A stretch of DNA of 64,000 nucleotides from a virus. The stretch is from IMG/VR virus record IMGVR_UViG_3300046003_006038, positions 103,383 to 167,382 of that record, one strand, 5' to 3'. The number at the start of each line of letters is the position of its first letter. The first letter of the stretch is position 1. This document shows, one piece after another, positions 48,168-55,671 of this stretch. Made by a program: the position numbers and the translations under genes. The notes beneath the pieces are model-generated. The model did no database searches. It was not told the DNA's origin and worked only from the letters and a program-made list of their open reading frames with translations.

Positions 48168-48596
48168 TTATACGTCTGTCATTTTTAAACTACCTTTATC
48201 ATCTGTCATGAAGTTATCAGGCCTGATATCTAGCTCTTCTGGATCTATTCCTAAACTCTCTGCCTCTTGTTCGAGTTTCTCAATAAATTGTTCGGGAATT
48301 TCTCCACTATATGGATTCATATTTGGCATTGAGATTATTGCTAGTTTTGGATTTACAACCTCTACATCTAAAATAGGTACAAAGTACTTTGTTTTTTTTC
48401 CTTGTAGAATTTGAGCATGTTCAATCTCTACTTCATCAGAGGTTACTTTCTTCACAATATTTCCGACTAGGTATACTGATCCGTAGTCACCTGCTCCTAA
48501 GTATTCTCCTCCTTGGTCGATAATATTATTTACCCTTTCCTTATATTCTCGGGAAGGATCAATTACTTCTCTTAGTATTTGAAGTATACTAACCAT
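48168..48596 (-). CDS. Truncated protein-kinase-like protein with targeting-like N-terminus, 142 aa
   Basis: From the ATG at 48594-48596 it reads MVSILQILREVIDPSREYKE, with I-L-R-E/V. The body carries kinase landmarks in order: glycine-rich loop YLGAGDYGSVYLVG (GxGxxGxV), VKK with Lys (about residue 50), a Glu in EVEIEHAQIL, catalytic-loop-like ELDIRPDNFM (D-x-x-x-x-N) and KMTDV, where a DFG would begin. The protein stops there, so activation segment and C-lobe are missing. It may be a pseudokinase, or a minimal kinase fold. The frame extends to 48683, but the earlier part lies within the previous gene. Terminator follows at once. Confidence 0.65.
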   Translation of the reverse strand: MVSILQILREVIDPSREYKERVNNIIDQGGEYLGAGDYGSVYLVGNIVKKVTSDEVEIEHAQILQGKKTKYFVPILDVEVVNPKLAIISMPNMNPYSGEIPEQFIEKLEQEAESLGIDPEELDIRPDNFMTDDKGSLKMTDV

Positions 48597-49083
48597 TGCT
48601 ATGTACAGAATCCACAAACTGTTGAATTCCTTGTCTAAATTGTGAATCAACATCGTATACACTTGATACTTGTTTTTCCACATATTCAGGTGTGAAACTA
48701 TCCATTGGGATTACTGCTGCTTGTTTTACTGGAAGTCCTCCTTTTGAAGGGTATATTGCTAACCCAACTGTTCCGTCTGGGTGGATGAAAGCATTTAGTA
48801 GGTCTTTTATATATGGGTGTTTTGAGTAAACATTTTTAACACCTTCTCCTTCGTAAATTGGATCTTCTCCTCTAAGAATTCTATCTACATTGTCGGGATT
48901 TGCCTTATCTAAAATTGCATTTCCTCTTTGTGGATCTCCTTGATATTTCTCATCTTCTCCTTTTGCAATTTTGGTTAGAATTTGCATAAATTCATCAGGT
49001 GTTCCTCCCTTTGTTTTTCCTAAGTACTTTGAATACCCTTGAAGCTCTTCTTTAATTATACCTACCAGTTGTGATCTTTTCAT
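48589..49083 (-). CDS. Hypothetical protein with targeting-like N-terminus, 164 aa
   Basis: Starts MKRSQLVGIIKEELQGYSKY (I-I-K-E/E). The body is soluble alpha/beta: GGTPDEFMQILTKIAKGEDE, AILDKANPDNVDRILRGEDP, YIKDLLNAFIHPDGTVGLAI. No family recognised. It overlaps the kinase-like gene by 8 bp and follows the small membrane protein by 1 bp, so it is translated in the same cluster. I infer a packaged protein only from the leader pattern. Confidence 0.62.
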   Translation of the reverse strand: MKRSQLVGIIKEELQGYSKYLGKTKGGTPDEFMQILTKIAKGEDEKYQGDPQRGNAILDKANPDNVDRILRGEDPIYEGEGVKNVYSKHPYIKDLLNAFIHPDGTVGLAIYPSKGGLPVKQAAVIPMDSFTPEYVEKQVSSVYDVDSQFRQGIQQFVDSVHSNG

Positions 49084-49084
49084 G

Positions 49085-49180
49085 TTATTTTCGTTTGTTC
49101 TTAATAATAAATAGTAGTGTATCTGCTACTATTAAAAATGCCCCTAAGACAACAATGCCTGTAATTACTTTTTGTACCAT
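49085..49180 (-). CDS. Small single-pass membrane protein, 31 aa
   Basis: The minus-strand frame from ATG 49178-49180 to TAA 49085-49087 encodes a 31-residue peptide starting MVQKVITGIVVLGAFLIVAD and ending FIIKNKRK. It is one hydrophobic helix of about 20 residues with a positive C-terminus. Support: its ATG overlaps the stop of the preceding gene as TAATG, the junction used at nine other places in the window, and its stop lies 1 bp before the next start. It could be a membrane-targeting accessory or lysis-related peptide; neither can be shown. Confidence 0.72.
   Translation of the reverse strand: MVQKVITGIVVLGAFLIVADTLLFIIKNKRK
49106..49113 (-). promoter_or_regulatory. TATTTATT element inside the small membrane gene
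   Basis: The coding strand reads ACTATTTATTATTAAG, 22 nt before the start of gene 48589-49083. Because it lies within codons of the 31-aa gene it could be chance. Confidence 0.3.
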
Positions 49181-49437
49181 TAGTATTCTCTTATTCTTAC
49201 GTTTAAGTATCCTGTACCTTTTATTAGTCTGTGATATGTCTCTTTTGGTATAGTTAATTTTCCCTTTAAAGGTTGAGGTAATTCATTGTCGAATTGAAAC
49301 ATCCAATCTGTTGGTTCTAGAATTTCTACTTCTCTATCATTTTCATCTCTATGCCACACCAGTTCTTCTTCTGGAATGTCTTGTGTGAATTTTCTATAAA
49401 TGAATTCTGGTGTTTGTAACTGTTTATATGGCCCCAT
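49180..49437 (-). CDS. Conserved-type small phage protein, 85 aa
   Basis: I start at the ATG at 49435-49437, directly after the previous gene's stop (49439); the longer frame to 49584 overlaps that gene. It reads MGPYKQLQTPEFIYRKFTQD, then LVWHRDENDREVEILEPTDW, MFQFDNELPQPLKGKLTIPK and YHRLIKGTGYLNVRIREY. The WHRD-x-x-DR-x-V ... W-x-F-Q-x-D-x-x-LP ... YHR-x-IKG pattern is one I recall as a small conserved protein of T4-like phages; its beta pattern suggests a cupin-like or SH3-like fold. Function unknown. Confidence 0.68.
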   Translation of the reverse strand: MGPYKQLQTPEFIYRKFTQDIPEEELVWHRDENDREVEILEPTDWMFQFDNELPQPLKGKLTIPKETYHRLIKGTGYLNVRIREY

Positions 49438-49438
49438 A

Positions 49439-49996
49439 TTACCAATACCCGCTAAAGTTTCTTGATCCTCCAAGTGATTTCCAATATCTTCCAATATTAC
49501 AAGCCCAGTACCCTGGTTTTGTTTTATCTTTTTTAGTAGCACATTTATGTCTAGCTGCAAAAGAAGATCTGGCTCCTGGTTCATCTATCTTAACATTCAA
49601 TCCTGTTGTACCTCCGAAAGATACTTTTACTACGTTTCCTTTTTTATTCTTAGTATAAACGTAGAATTTTTTAGATCCACCTCTTTTTGGTTTATTTAAA
49701 GGGACATCTTTGCCTCTGTATTCTCCTTCATCAAGTTCTTCATCAACCATTGGAAGATCTAAAGGTACTTTCTGTCCTTCGTACATTCCATATTGACCAA
49801 TATCTGTTGTTTCTAAAAGAAGTATGTCTTGTTCATTGAGAGTTATTTTATCGTCTCTAAAGGCTTGTCTTGCTTCAGCAAATAATTGTATAAACGAGTC
49901 AGAGGAATACCTGTAGACACACTCAGATAGTGTCAGTTTATTGTCTAAATGGTATTGAAGGTTTGGTAATCCAACTATTTCCTGTAATCTTATCAT
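49439..49996 (-). CDS. Conserved-type protein with FAARHKC...GYWAC C-terminus, 185 aa
   Basis: The N-terminal part (NLQYHLDNKLTLSECVYRYS, FIQLFAEARQAFRDDKITLN) is helical. The C-terminal 75 residues form a basic domain: RGGSKKFYVYTKNKKGNVVK, VSFGGTTGLNVKIDEPGARS, SFAARHKCATKKDKTKPGYW and ACNIGRYWKSLGG. The AARHxC ... PGYWACN pattern is familiar from T4-like phages of aquatic bacteria and is probably a small metal-binding or DNA-binding module (two Cys plus His). It overlaps the GIY-YIG-like gene by 4 bp. Internal or packaging role is possible. Confidence 0.65.
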   Translation of the reverse strand: MIRLQEIVGLPNLQYHLDNKLTLSECVYRYSSDSFIQLFAEARQAFRDDKITLNEQDILLLETTDIGQYGMYEGQKVPLDLPMVDEELDEGEYRGKDVPLNKPKRGGSKKFYVYTKNKKGNVVKVSFGGTTGLNVKIDEPGARSSFAARHKCATKKDKTKPGYWACNIGRYWKSLGGSRNFSGYW

Positions 49997-50430
49997 AAGA
50001 AATCTTTTCTAAAATATCTTCCTTCTATATTATCATTTATATAGTTGGAATCTGGTTCTATTACTCCTTTTATAAATAGGAATTTGTTTTCATAATATGT
50101 ATGAAGCTTTTTATTTGGAGTAAAGATAAGAATTTCTCTTGAGAATTCCGACTGTCTACCTTCTTTTATTAAGCCTTTTATTTCTGAGTGAGAACCGTAG
50201 TAGGTTTTCCAGTCAGATTCTTTTCTAACTATTTTAGATTTACTAGCTCTTTTATCTGTTATTAAAGCCAGTTCTTTTTTACCTAAAGCTTTTTTTGTAA
50301 CAGAAATAAGTTGTTTCTTTCCTAAGTATTTTCTACCGGTTGGTAGATGTGTTACTTCGTAGATAAACCCGAAGTTGTCTCCGGGCATATCTTCTAATTC
50401 TTTAATTTCTTTATTTTGATATAACCACAT
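49993..50430 (-). CDS. GIY-YIG-like nuclease protein, 145 aa
   Basis: A degenerate GIY-YIG domain: NFGFIYEVTHLPTGRKYLGK (about residues 19-38), then SDWKTYYGSHSEIKGLIKEG and HTYYENKFLFIKGVIEPDS with the conserved Glu. It lacks NUMOD modules, so unlike the gene at 5307-5957 it is not an obvious homing endonuclease. Similar short GIY-YIG proteins occur in late clusters of T4-like phages. It may act in DNA packaging or repair. It lies 14 bp after the SHAEG fibre gene. Confidence 0.68.
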   Translation of the reverse strand: MWLYQNKEIKELEDMPGDNFGFIYEVTHLPTGRKYLGKKQLISVTKKALGKKELALITDKRASKSKIVRKESDWKTYYGSHSEIKGLIKEGRQSEFSREILIFTPNKKLHTYYENKFLFIKGVIEPDSNYINDNIEGRYFRKDFL

Positions 50431-50444
50431 TTTTTATTTTTTTA

Positions 50445-51830
50445 TTAGAACATTAATGCCTGCCATGCTGTTCCGTCATGGAAGTATAAACTATACGGAG
50501 CTCCTGATCCTGACACTGCTATCATTCCTGCTACTCCTGTAGGAAGAGGGTGTACTGTTTTTAGGTATAGAAGTCCTGCTAATGTTGTAGTTCCTTGTAC
50601 CCCTAAAGACCCTGTTACTTGAAAATCTGTCCCTGAGGCAAATACTAGGTTTCCCCGTTTATCGTTGCTTTCTCCATTTCCTACAATAAAAGCAGATTGT
50701 GCTGATGATGATAAATTATATTGTCCTTGTACGTGTTGGTATGAGCCTGATGCTATTGTTCCTAATCCTTCTGCATGTGAGTAGTTTCCTGTAGTAACTG
50801 TATTCGATCCTTCTGCATGTGATCCTGTTCCGTATGCATATGTACCACTTCCTTCAGCATGGGAGTATGGTGCATACGTCACTGTATTATTACCCTCAGC
50901 ATGTGAATAATTCCCTAACGAAAATGAAGATCCTTCAGCATGAGAATAGTCTCCTACCGCCTGTGTATTAGATCCTTCAGCATGTGAATAACTACCTATT
51001 GCCTCAGTGTTAGATCCTTCAGCATGTGAATATGATCCCGACGCTATTGTTGCATTCCCTTCAGCATGTGAGCTATTTCCGACTGCAGTGGTACCGTACC
51101 CCTCAGCATGTGATCCTTCTCCTCCTGCCGTCGTGTCAATCCCTTCTGCATGAGATGCCTGATCCACTGTTACTGTGTTATATCCCTCAGCATGTGAGTA
51201 ATCTCCTATAGCTCGAGTTTCCCCTCCCTCTGCATGTGAGTAGGATCCGGTTGCTCTTGTATTCTCGCCCTCTGCATGTGAGTAGTATCCTTTTGCAATA
51301 GTAATACTTCCTTCGGCATGTGAATATGATCCTGACGCTATGGTACCAAATCCTTCGGCGTGAGATGCTACCCCTACTGCCTCTGTGCCGGATCCTTCTG
51401 AGTGTGCGTAATTGGCTGTAGCTGTGGTTGTAAATCCTTCAGCATGGGAGCCGGTTGCGGTTGCCTGGCCATTTACCCCTTCTGCATGCGAAAATAATCC
51501 TGATGCTATAGTGCTGTAACCTTCTCCATGTGAAAACCTATCATTTGGTGCAGAAATACTTCCACTTCCGTTTACTAGTGATCCTGATATCTGAACTTGA
51601 CTATCTGTATAGGTCATTGCTGCACTTCCTTCCCATTGTGATATGGTTGGGATTGTTATTGACATGCTTGCTGGTGCAGGTATATCCCTGTCTTCTATTA
51701 TACTTCCTGTAGTGAATAGTGTTATTGTTCCACTTGAATATGATGCAGAGTAGAAGTATGATGAAAAGTTGGTATCTAATTGATCATATGTAAGTGCTGA
51801 TCCTGTTACGTTTCTTAAAGTGATTGCCAT
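50445..51830 (-). CDS. Tail fibre with YadA-like SHAEG repeats
   Basis: A 461-residue fibre. Residues about 95-390 consist of some twenty short repeats of the form YSHAEGxxTxAxG, the hallmark of YadA-type trimeric adhesin head beta-rolls (SHAEGFTTTATANYAHSEGS). The N-terminus, NVTGSALTYDQLDTNFSSYF, is a typical attachment segment of small fibres. The C-terminus (VSGSGAPYSLYFHDGTAWQA) is a short trimeric cap. It presumably binds a host surface structure. It is the second fibre type in the window, sited with baseplate-wedge genes, in contrast to the SNFLG fibre near the sheath. Confidence 0.82.
   Translation of the reverse strand: MAITLRNVTGSALTYDQLDTNFSSYFYSASYSSGTITLFTTGSIIEDRDIPAPASMSITIPTISQWEGSAAMTYTDSQVQISGSLVNGSGSISAPNDRFSHGEGYSTIASGLFSHAEGVNGQATATGSHAEGFTTTATANYAHSEGSGTEAVGVASHAEGFGTIASGSYSHAEGSITIAKGYYSHAEGENTRATGSYSHAEGGETRAIGDYSHAEGYNTVTVDQASHAEGIDTTAGGEGSHAEGYGTTAVGNSSHAEGNATIASGSYSHAEGSNTEAIGSYSHAEGSNTQAVGDYSHAEGSSFSLGNYSHAEGNNTVTYAPYSHAEGSGTYAYGTGSHAEGSNTVTTGNYSHAEGLGTIASGSYQHVQGQYNLSSSAQSAFIVGNGESNDKRGNLVFASGTDFQVTGSLGVQGTTTLAGLLYLKTVHPLPTGVAGMIAVSGSGAPYSLYFHDGTAWQALMF
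50760..51535 (-). repeat. Short in-frame SHAEG coding repeats
   Basis: The forward strand repeats variants of CCTTCAGCATGTGA at mostly 42-48-bp spacing, encoding SHAEG. Copies are diverged at third codon positions, so the array is older than the 51-bp array of the other fibre. Confidence 0.85.
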
Positions 51831-51836
51831 GGTATT

Positions 51837-52802
51837 TTATATGTCTATTTTAACAATTATTGTCATTTCTGTATTTGCAGGTTTTGGTACTGGTCTGTTT
51901 AATTTTCCAACTGCTATTAGCTCATTTGCATCGTTATATAGTCCTACTGTAGTAATGTATGGTGTAAAACTACTTCCTGTTACGTTATTGTTCAACCTTC
52001 CATCGCTAATACTTGCAGAGGTTGAGTAAATATTTCCTTCGTTATCGTATACAGTTTTTAATGAACTTGTCAGTGCTGATGGGTTGTATGTAAAGTTGTT
52101 TTCAAATTCCCTCACCTTGCAGTGATAGTTGTGGGTGAATATCGGTTGACTTGATTTGAATGTAAGCTGTACACCTTGTACTGTACCTCTACCTCCCATT
52201 GCCGTACTGAGCAATGCTGCATATGTTGGGTCTGTTACTACTACTGTTCCATGTGGGTAGATAATATCTCCTACATAAGTTTTAGGAGAGCTTCCAGATA
52301 GGTACAATAATCCTTCCCCGTCATCTAATATTGTTGCTGATGTTGGTAGTGTTATTATGTCGTCTACTGGTCCTATAGGTCTTTTACTGCCAAAATCCAA
52401 TGGCAATACGTACCCGTCTACAACTGCAAATTCAGTTAATGCACTTAGTTGTCGAAGTGTCTCTGAATCGGCTTTAAGCATGAATCCGTCTTGCGGTTTT
52501 ATTGCTGTACCGAATAATGTCCTTGGTATATTTAATTGAAAAGATCCTGTTGTCAGGTTTCTTGATTGTGACTGGTATAGTGTAGTTTGGTTGTAGTAGT
52601 CGTACTTATGGTTTATTATGTTTCCTAATACCTTTGTCGGGTAGTATAGTTGCTGTAAGCTATTTAACGCTGTCCCTGTTACACTTGGATTGTACGTTAT
52701 TGAGTACGCACTAAACGCACTCCCTGTTACTGCCCAGGTCTTGTGGGCAGTATAGGTTGTGATAAAAGCATCTTGTTTGTTTAGTCTCTTGTAAGTGCTC
52801 AT
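51837..52802 (-). CDS. Virion structural protein A (paired with the next gene), 321 aa
   Basis: A beta-rich protein (SITYNPSVTGTALNSLQQLY, GTVVVTDPTYAALLSTAMGG). The C-terminus has ITTVGLYNDANELIAVGKLN with RPVPKPANTEMTIIVKIDI. The neighbouring protein ends with a near copy of this pattern, so both probably dock onto the same partner in the same way. Start: MSTYKRLNKQDAFITTYTAH; the neighbour starts MSFKRLDPEDITISAEA, so the N-termini also match (YKRL/FKRL). Position among wedge and fibre genes suggests a baseplate-peripheral or fibre-attachment role. Confidence 0.65.
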   Translation of the reverse strand: MSTYKRLNKQDAFITTYTAHKTWAVTGSAFSAYSITYNPSVTGTALNSLQQLYYPTKVLGNIINHKYDYYNQTTLYQSQSRNLTTGSFQLNIPRTLFGTAIKPQDGFMLKADSETLRQLSALTEFAVVDGYVLPLDFGSKRPIGPVDDIITLPTSATILDDGEGLLYLSGSSPKTYVGDIIYPHGTVVVTDPTYAALLSTAMGGRGTVQGVQLTFKSSQPIFTHNYHCKVREFENNFTYNPSALTSSLKTVYDNEGNIYSTSASISDGRLNNNVTGSSFTPYITTVGLYNDANELIAVGKLNRPVPKPANTEMTIIVKIDI

Positions 52803-52805
52803 TCA

Positions 52806-53816
52806 TTAATAATCAAGCTTGATTCTTACTAACGCTTCTTTTGTAAAATCTTTCAGTAAAGGTCTTGATAGTTTTGCAACTGCTAACAAATCGTTACTAT
52901 CGTTGTAAAGCCCTACTGTTGTCATATATGATTGTGGACTGTTAACCATTACATCCCATCTTAATTCTCCTGATCCTGTTATGTTCGATGGATTTGTTGA
53001 ATAGTTAAATTCACTGTTTCTTACTCGGATAAATACGAAATTTGAAGAAATAGTCTCTTCAGAGCTTAACGAAAAATTACCTCCTTGTGATAACATACTG
53101 AAGAATAAGTCTAGGTTGTTAGGGGTTGCACTGTCGTTTGTTTCGTTTAGTACTGCTGCTAATCCTCCTCCTGCTGCTGATGCTTTTAGAGCTTCTCCGT
53201 TTATTACTACGATCCCTACATCTGGTAGGAATTTTCCATACGATCCTGAGTTGGGTGTAAAACCTGTTCCCCCGTTGTATGAAACTCCGTTCGACCCGCT
53301 TATAATATCATAAACTCTTCCCGAGTCTGTATAAGATACTGTTGTCTGGTTAGCGCTATTATCAGTTAGTTTTATTATATTAGATCCTGATGCTAATGTT
53401 AGGTTAAATGTACCTGGTTTTAGCTTCTCTTTGTAACGAGATCTGTTTATAGATAGTATATATACTGAGTTTGGAGTAGTCGTACCGAAGGTAAAATCTG
53501 TATTCTCATCTCCGTTGACCAATGTTCTGTACTGTCCGTAGGTTACTGCTGAGGGTGATTTTCCTGCAATTTCGCTTATATTTTCTGAACCTGATCCTAC
53601 CCTATTGCCATATGCTGCTGCAAATTGTACTGTTGTTCCGGTAGTGCTAGTATTTAGGTTGTATACATTATAGTAATAGTTTCCTGTGTTACTTGATACC
53701 TGTGATGATGCTGTAAAGAAGCTTGTAAGTGCTGTTGCTTGGTTTGTCCAAGCAGGTGCTACTACTGCTTCTGCACTTATTGTGATATCTTCTGGGTCTA
53801 ATCTTTTGAATGACAT
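52806..53816 (-). CDS. Virion structural protein B (paired with the previous gene), 336 aa
   Basis: Starts MSFKRLDPEDITISAEAVVA and ends MTTVGLYNDSNDLLAVAKLS with RPLLKDFTKEALVRIKLDY, the same ends as protein A, with a different Ser/Thr/Asn-rich middle (VYILSINRSRYKEKLKPGTF and FNLTLASGSNIIKLTDNSAN). The middle could be the exposed, receptor-related part. Paralogy with A is inferred from the two ends. No catalytic motif was seen. Three bp separate it from protein A. Confidence 0.65.
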   Translation of the reverse strand: MSFKRLDPEDITISAEAVVAPAWTNQATALTSFFTASSQVSSNTGNYYYNVYNLNTSTTGTTVQFAAAYGNRVGSGSENISEIAGKSPSAVTYGQYRTLVNGDENTDFTFGTTTPNSVYILSINRSRYKEKLKPGTFNLTLASGSNIIKLTDNSANQTTVSYTDSGRVYDIISGSNGVSYNGGTGFTPNSGSYGKFLPDVGIVVINGEALKASAAGGGLAAVLNETNDSATPNNLDLFFSMLSQGGNFSLSSEETISSNFVFIRVRNSEFNYSTNPSNITGSGELRWDVMVNSPQSYMTTVGLYNDSNDLLAVAKLSRPLLKDFTKEALVRIKLDY

Positions 53817-53822
53817 ATCTTA

Positions 53823-54482
53823 TTATTGATTTACTTTAATAATAGTTACCGGGATTGTTAGTCTTGCTCCTGAATCTCTACCTATTACTGTAATAGTTGT
53901 ATTTAGTTCAGTTCTCTCTCCAAACAGTGTGTTAATTGCTGTACCTGTTAGGTTAATTGATGTTCCTATTACTGTCTTAGATACATTTGTTCCTAAAGTT
54001 GTAGTAGAGTTTAGATTAGTAGCTTCTTGTGTATTAATCCCTACACCATTAAATGTACTCAGTACTCTAGCATCAGCAATAGTTGCAACATATCCTGCAG
54101 ATTCGAATGCTTGAGAAGATCCTAAATAGTTTAAAGTTTGTGGTGTGATTGCAAGTGATGCTCCTTGTTTTAATCTGATTGCAGAGAATCCTAAATCTAA
54201 GATTGGCAACTTAGCAGTACCTCTTGGTAGTGTTGCAAGTTTATATTTCATGATTTGAGTTTCATCTGGAAATGCTTCCAGTAGTGGCATAGCCTCTATA
54301 GCTTCTCCAAAATAGGCAGACCCAGATGGGTGATCGGGGTTGTACAACGTATAATCTATTTCATCATCTGCTAATGCAAATTGCGTTATTTTAAAAGATC
54401 CATCTCCTCTTGCAAGTAATTCTCTTCCTTTTTTTGTTAAAATCGCATCTACTGTTACGACTGTATTATTCAAATATCCCAT
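53823..54482 (-). CDS. Virion structural protein C, 219 aa
   Basis: Begins MGYLNNTVVTVDAILTKKGR and continues ELLARGDGSFKITQFALADD with EIDYTLYNPDHPSG, a pattern I have seen in baseplate-cluster proteins of T4-like phages whose hosts are Bacteroidota or unknown. The C-terminus (ERTELNTTITVIGRDSGARL) is beta strand. The AILTKKGRELLARG segment may be a conserved docking helix. A TATTTATT element lies 17 nt before the start, so it probably begins a unit with proteins A and B and the SHAEG fibre. Confidence 0.65.
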   Translation of the reverse strand: MGYLNNTVVTVDAILTKKGRELLARGDGSFKITQFALADDEIDYTLYNPDHPSGSAYFGEAIEAMPLLEAFPDETQIMKYKLATLPRGTAKLPILDLGFSAIRLKQGASLAITPQTLNYLGSSQAFESAGYVATIADARVLSTFNGVGINTQEATNLNSTTTLGTNVSKTVIGTSINLTGTAINTLFGERTELNTTITVIGRDSGARLTIPVTIIKVNQ

Positions 54483-54499
54483 TTGTTTTTACTTTTATT

Positions 54500-54507
54500 A
54501 ATAAATA
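54500..54507 (-). promoter_or_regulatory. TATTTATT element upstream of gene 53823-54482
   Basis: The coding strand reads CATATATTTATTAATAAA, 17 nt before the ATG. Confidence 0.5.
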
Positions 54508-54535
54508 TATGACTTTATACTTTCTAAAACAACCC

Positions 54536-55642
54536 CTAAATAGTAGGTGTACTCCCTGATACTACGTACCCTAGTGCATCTGTGTATACAATGTACCCTG
54601 TATCCTTTAACCTTACCTTTCCCTGTCTTGTCGGTGAAGGGCGACTTTTTTCTAATTCAAACATTCTTATAGGGTTAATTCTGTACAATTTTGTATTATT
54701 GTTTATAGCACTCCTTACTGTATTATTCCAACCTCGTATTACCTCCAGGTTATAGTCATTGTTAGATGTAAGTCTTCTTATCGACACTACTTTTATTATT
54801 TCCGAAGAAGTTCCTGCTTTTATTAAATCCCCTGGCTCGTAGAGTTTAAGTGGTCTGTTTGATCCTTCTGGGTAGACTATCAACTGGGAGGCAGATGGAT
54901 TTGCTGCTGGGCTTATATAAAATAGAGGTGCTGTATCTAACGAATATAGTGGGTATGTTTGTTCACTTGTGTGAAAATATTCTAGATACGACCTCTCTGA
55001 CACATCTATATTTGCTATCTCCGTGTCAGGTGTCTGTATAGGGTAGTAGGTTCCTTGTAAACTTGTACCTCTAATTGCGGAATCAATAGTTGCGTATGTT
55101 AAATTGTTTGTTTGTGTTCCTTCGTACCTTGCATTAATCCACCCTGTATCTGAGTATGAACTGTCTTGTACATCAGCAAATGTTATTGATGTATTCTTTA
55201 GTATGTACTCCGAAGCTCTACTATTTTGTGCTGTATTTAAAGTTACGTTATAGTCACTCACGTAGAAACTCCCTCCTCGTATATTTGGCAATAGAATAAC
55301 CTCACCATCCTGCACTGTCTCATTTTCAGTAGGAGTGTACGTCACGTAGGGTTGAATATTCTTAGGTGTTACCTCAAAAAAGTAATACCTAAACGGTGTT
55401 ACTCCTCGAATAACTCTAGAAGTTATTACCAATTCCACAGTTGCTCCGGGATCTCTATCTACCGGCAGTGTTATTGTTTGTGCTTGAGCAAGAATATTCT
55501 TTACCTCGCTACCTTCGTTATCTAAAAAGGGAACTGTAACACCTAGTACTGTTATAGGTGCACTATCTGTGCACCATATATTAACTCCTTCCGGGTATAG
55601 GTCTGCTATTTCGAGAAACTCCTGTTGTGTTAGTGTTGCCAT
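54536..55642 (-). CDS. Virion structural protein, 368 aa
   Basis: A beta-rich protein in the wedge cluster. Its N-terminal part is TLTQQEFLEIADLYPEGVNI with WCTDSAPITVLGVTVPFLDN; the middle includes SFYVSDYNVTLNTAQNSRAS and GWINARYEGTQTNNLTYATI, and the C-terminus SIRRLTSNNDYNLEVIRGWN with TIDTDALGYVVSG-like strands. It lies after the 1316-aa protein. T4 genes 8-10 occupy the comparable place after gene 7, but I see no specific similarity. Confidence 0.6.
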   Translation of the reverse strand: MATLTQQEFLEIADLYPEGVNIWCTDSAPITVLGVTVPFLDNEGSEVKNILAQAQTITLPVDRDPGATVELVITSRVIRGVTPFRYYFFEVTPKNIQPYVTYTPTENETVQDGEVILLPNIRGGSFYVSDYNVTLNTAQNSRASEYILKNTSITFADVQDSSYSDTGWINARYEGTQTNNLTYATIDSAIRGTSLQGTYYPIQTPDTEIANIDVSERSYLEYFHTSEQTYPLYSLDTAPLFYISPAANPSASQLIVYPEGSNRPLKLYEPGDLIKAGTSSEIIKVVSIRRLTSNNDYNLEVIRGWNNTVRSAINNNTKLYRINPIRMFELEKSRPSPTRQGKVRLKDTGYIVYTDALGYVVSGSTPTI

Positions 55643-55671
55643 TGTTTATTCTGTTTGTATACAGTATTTTA

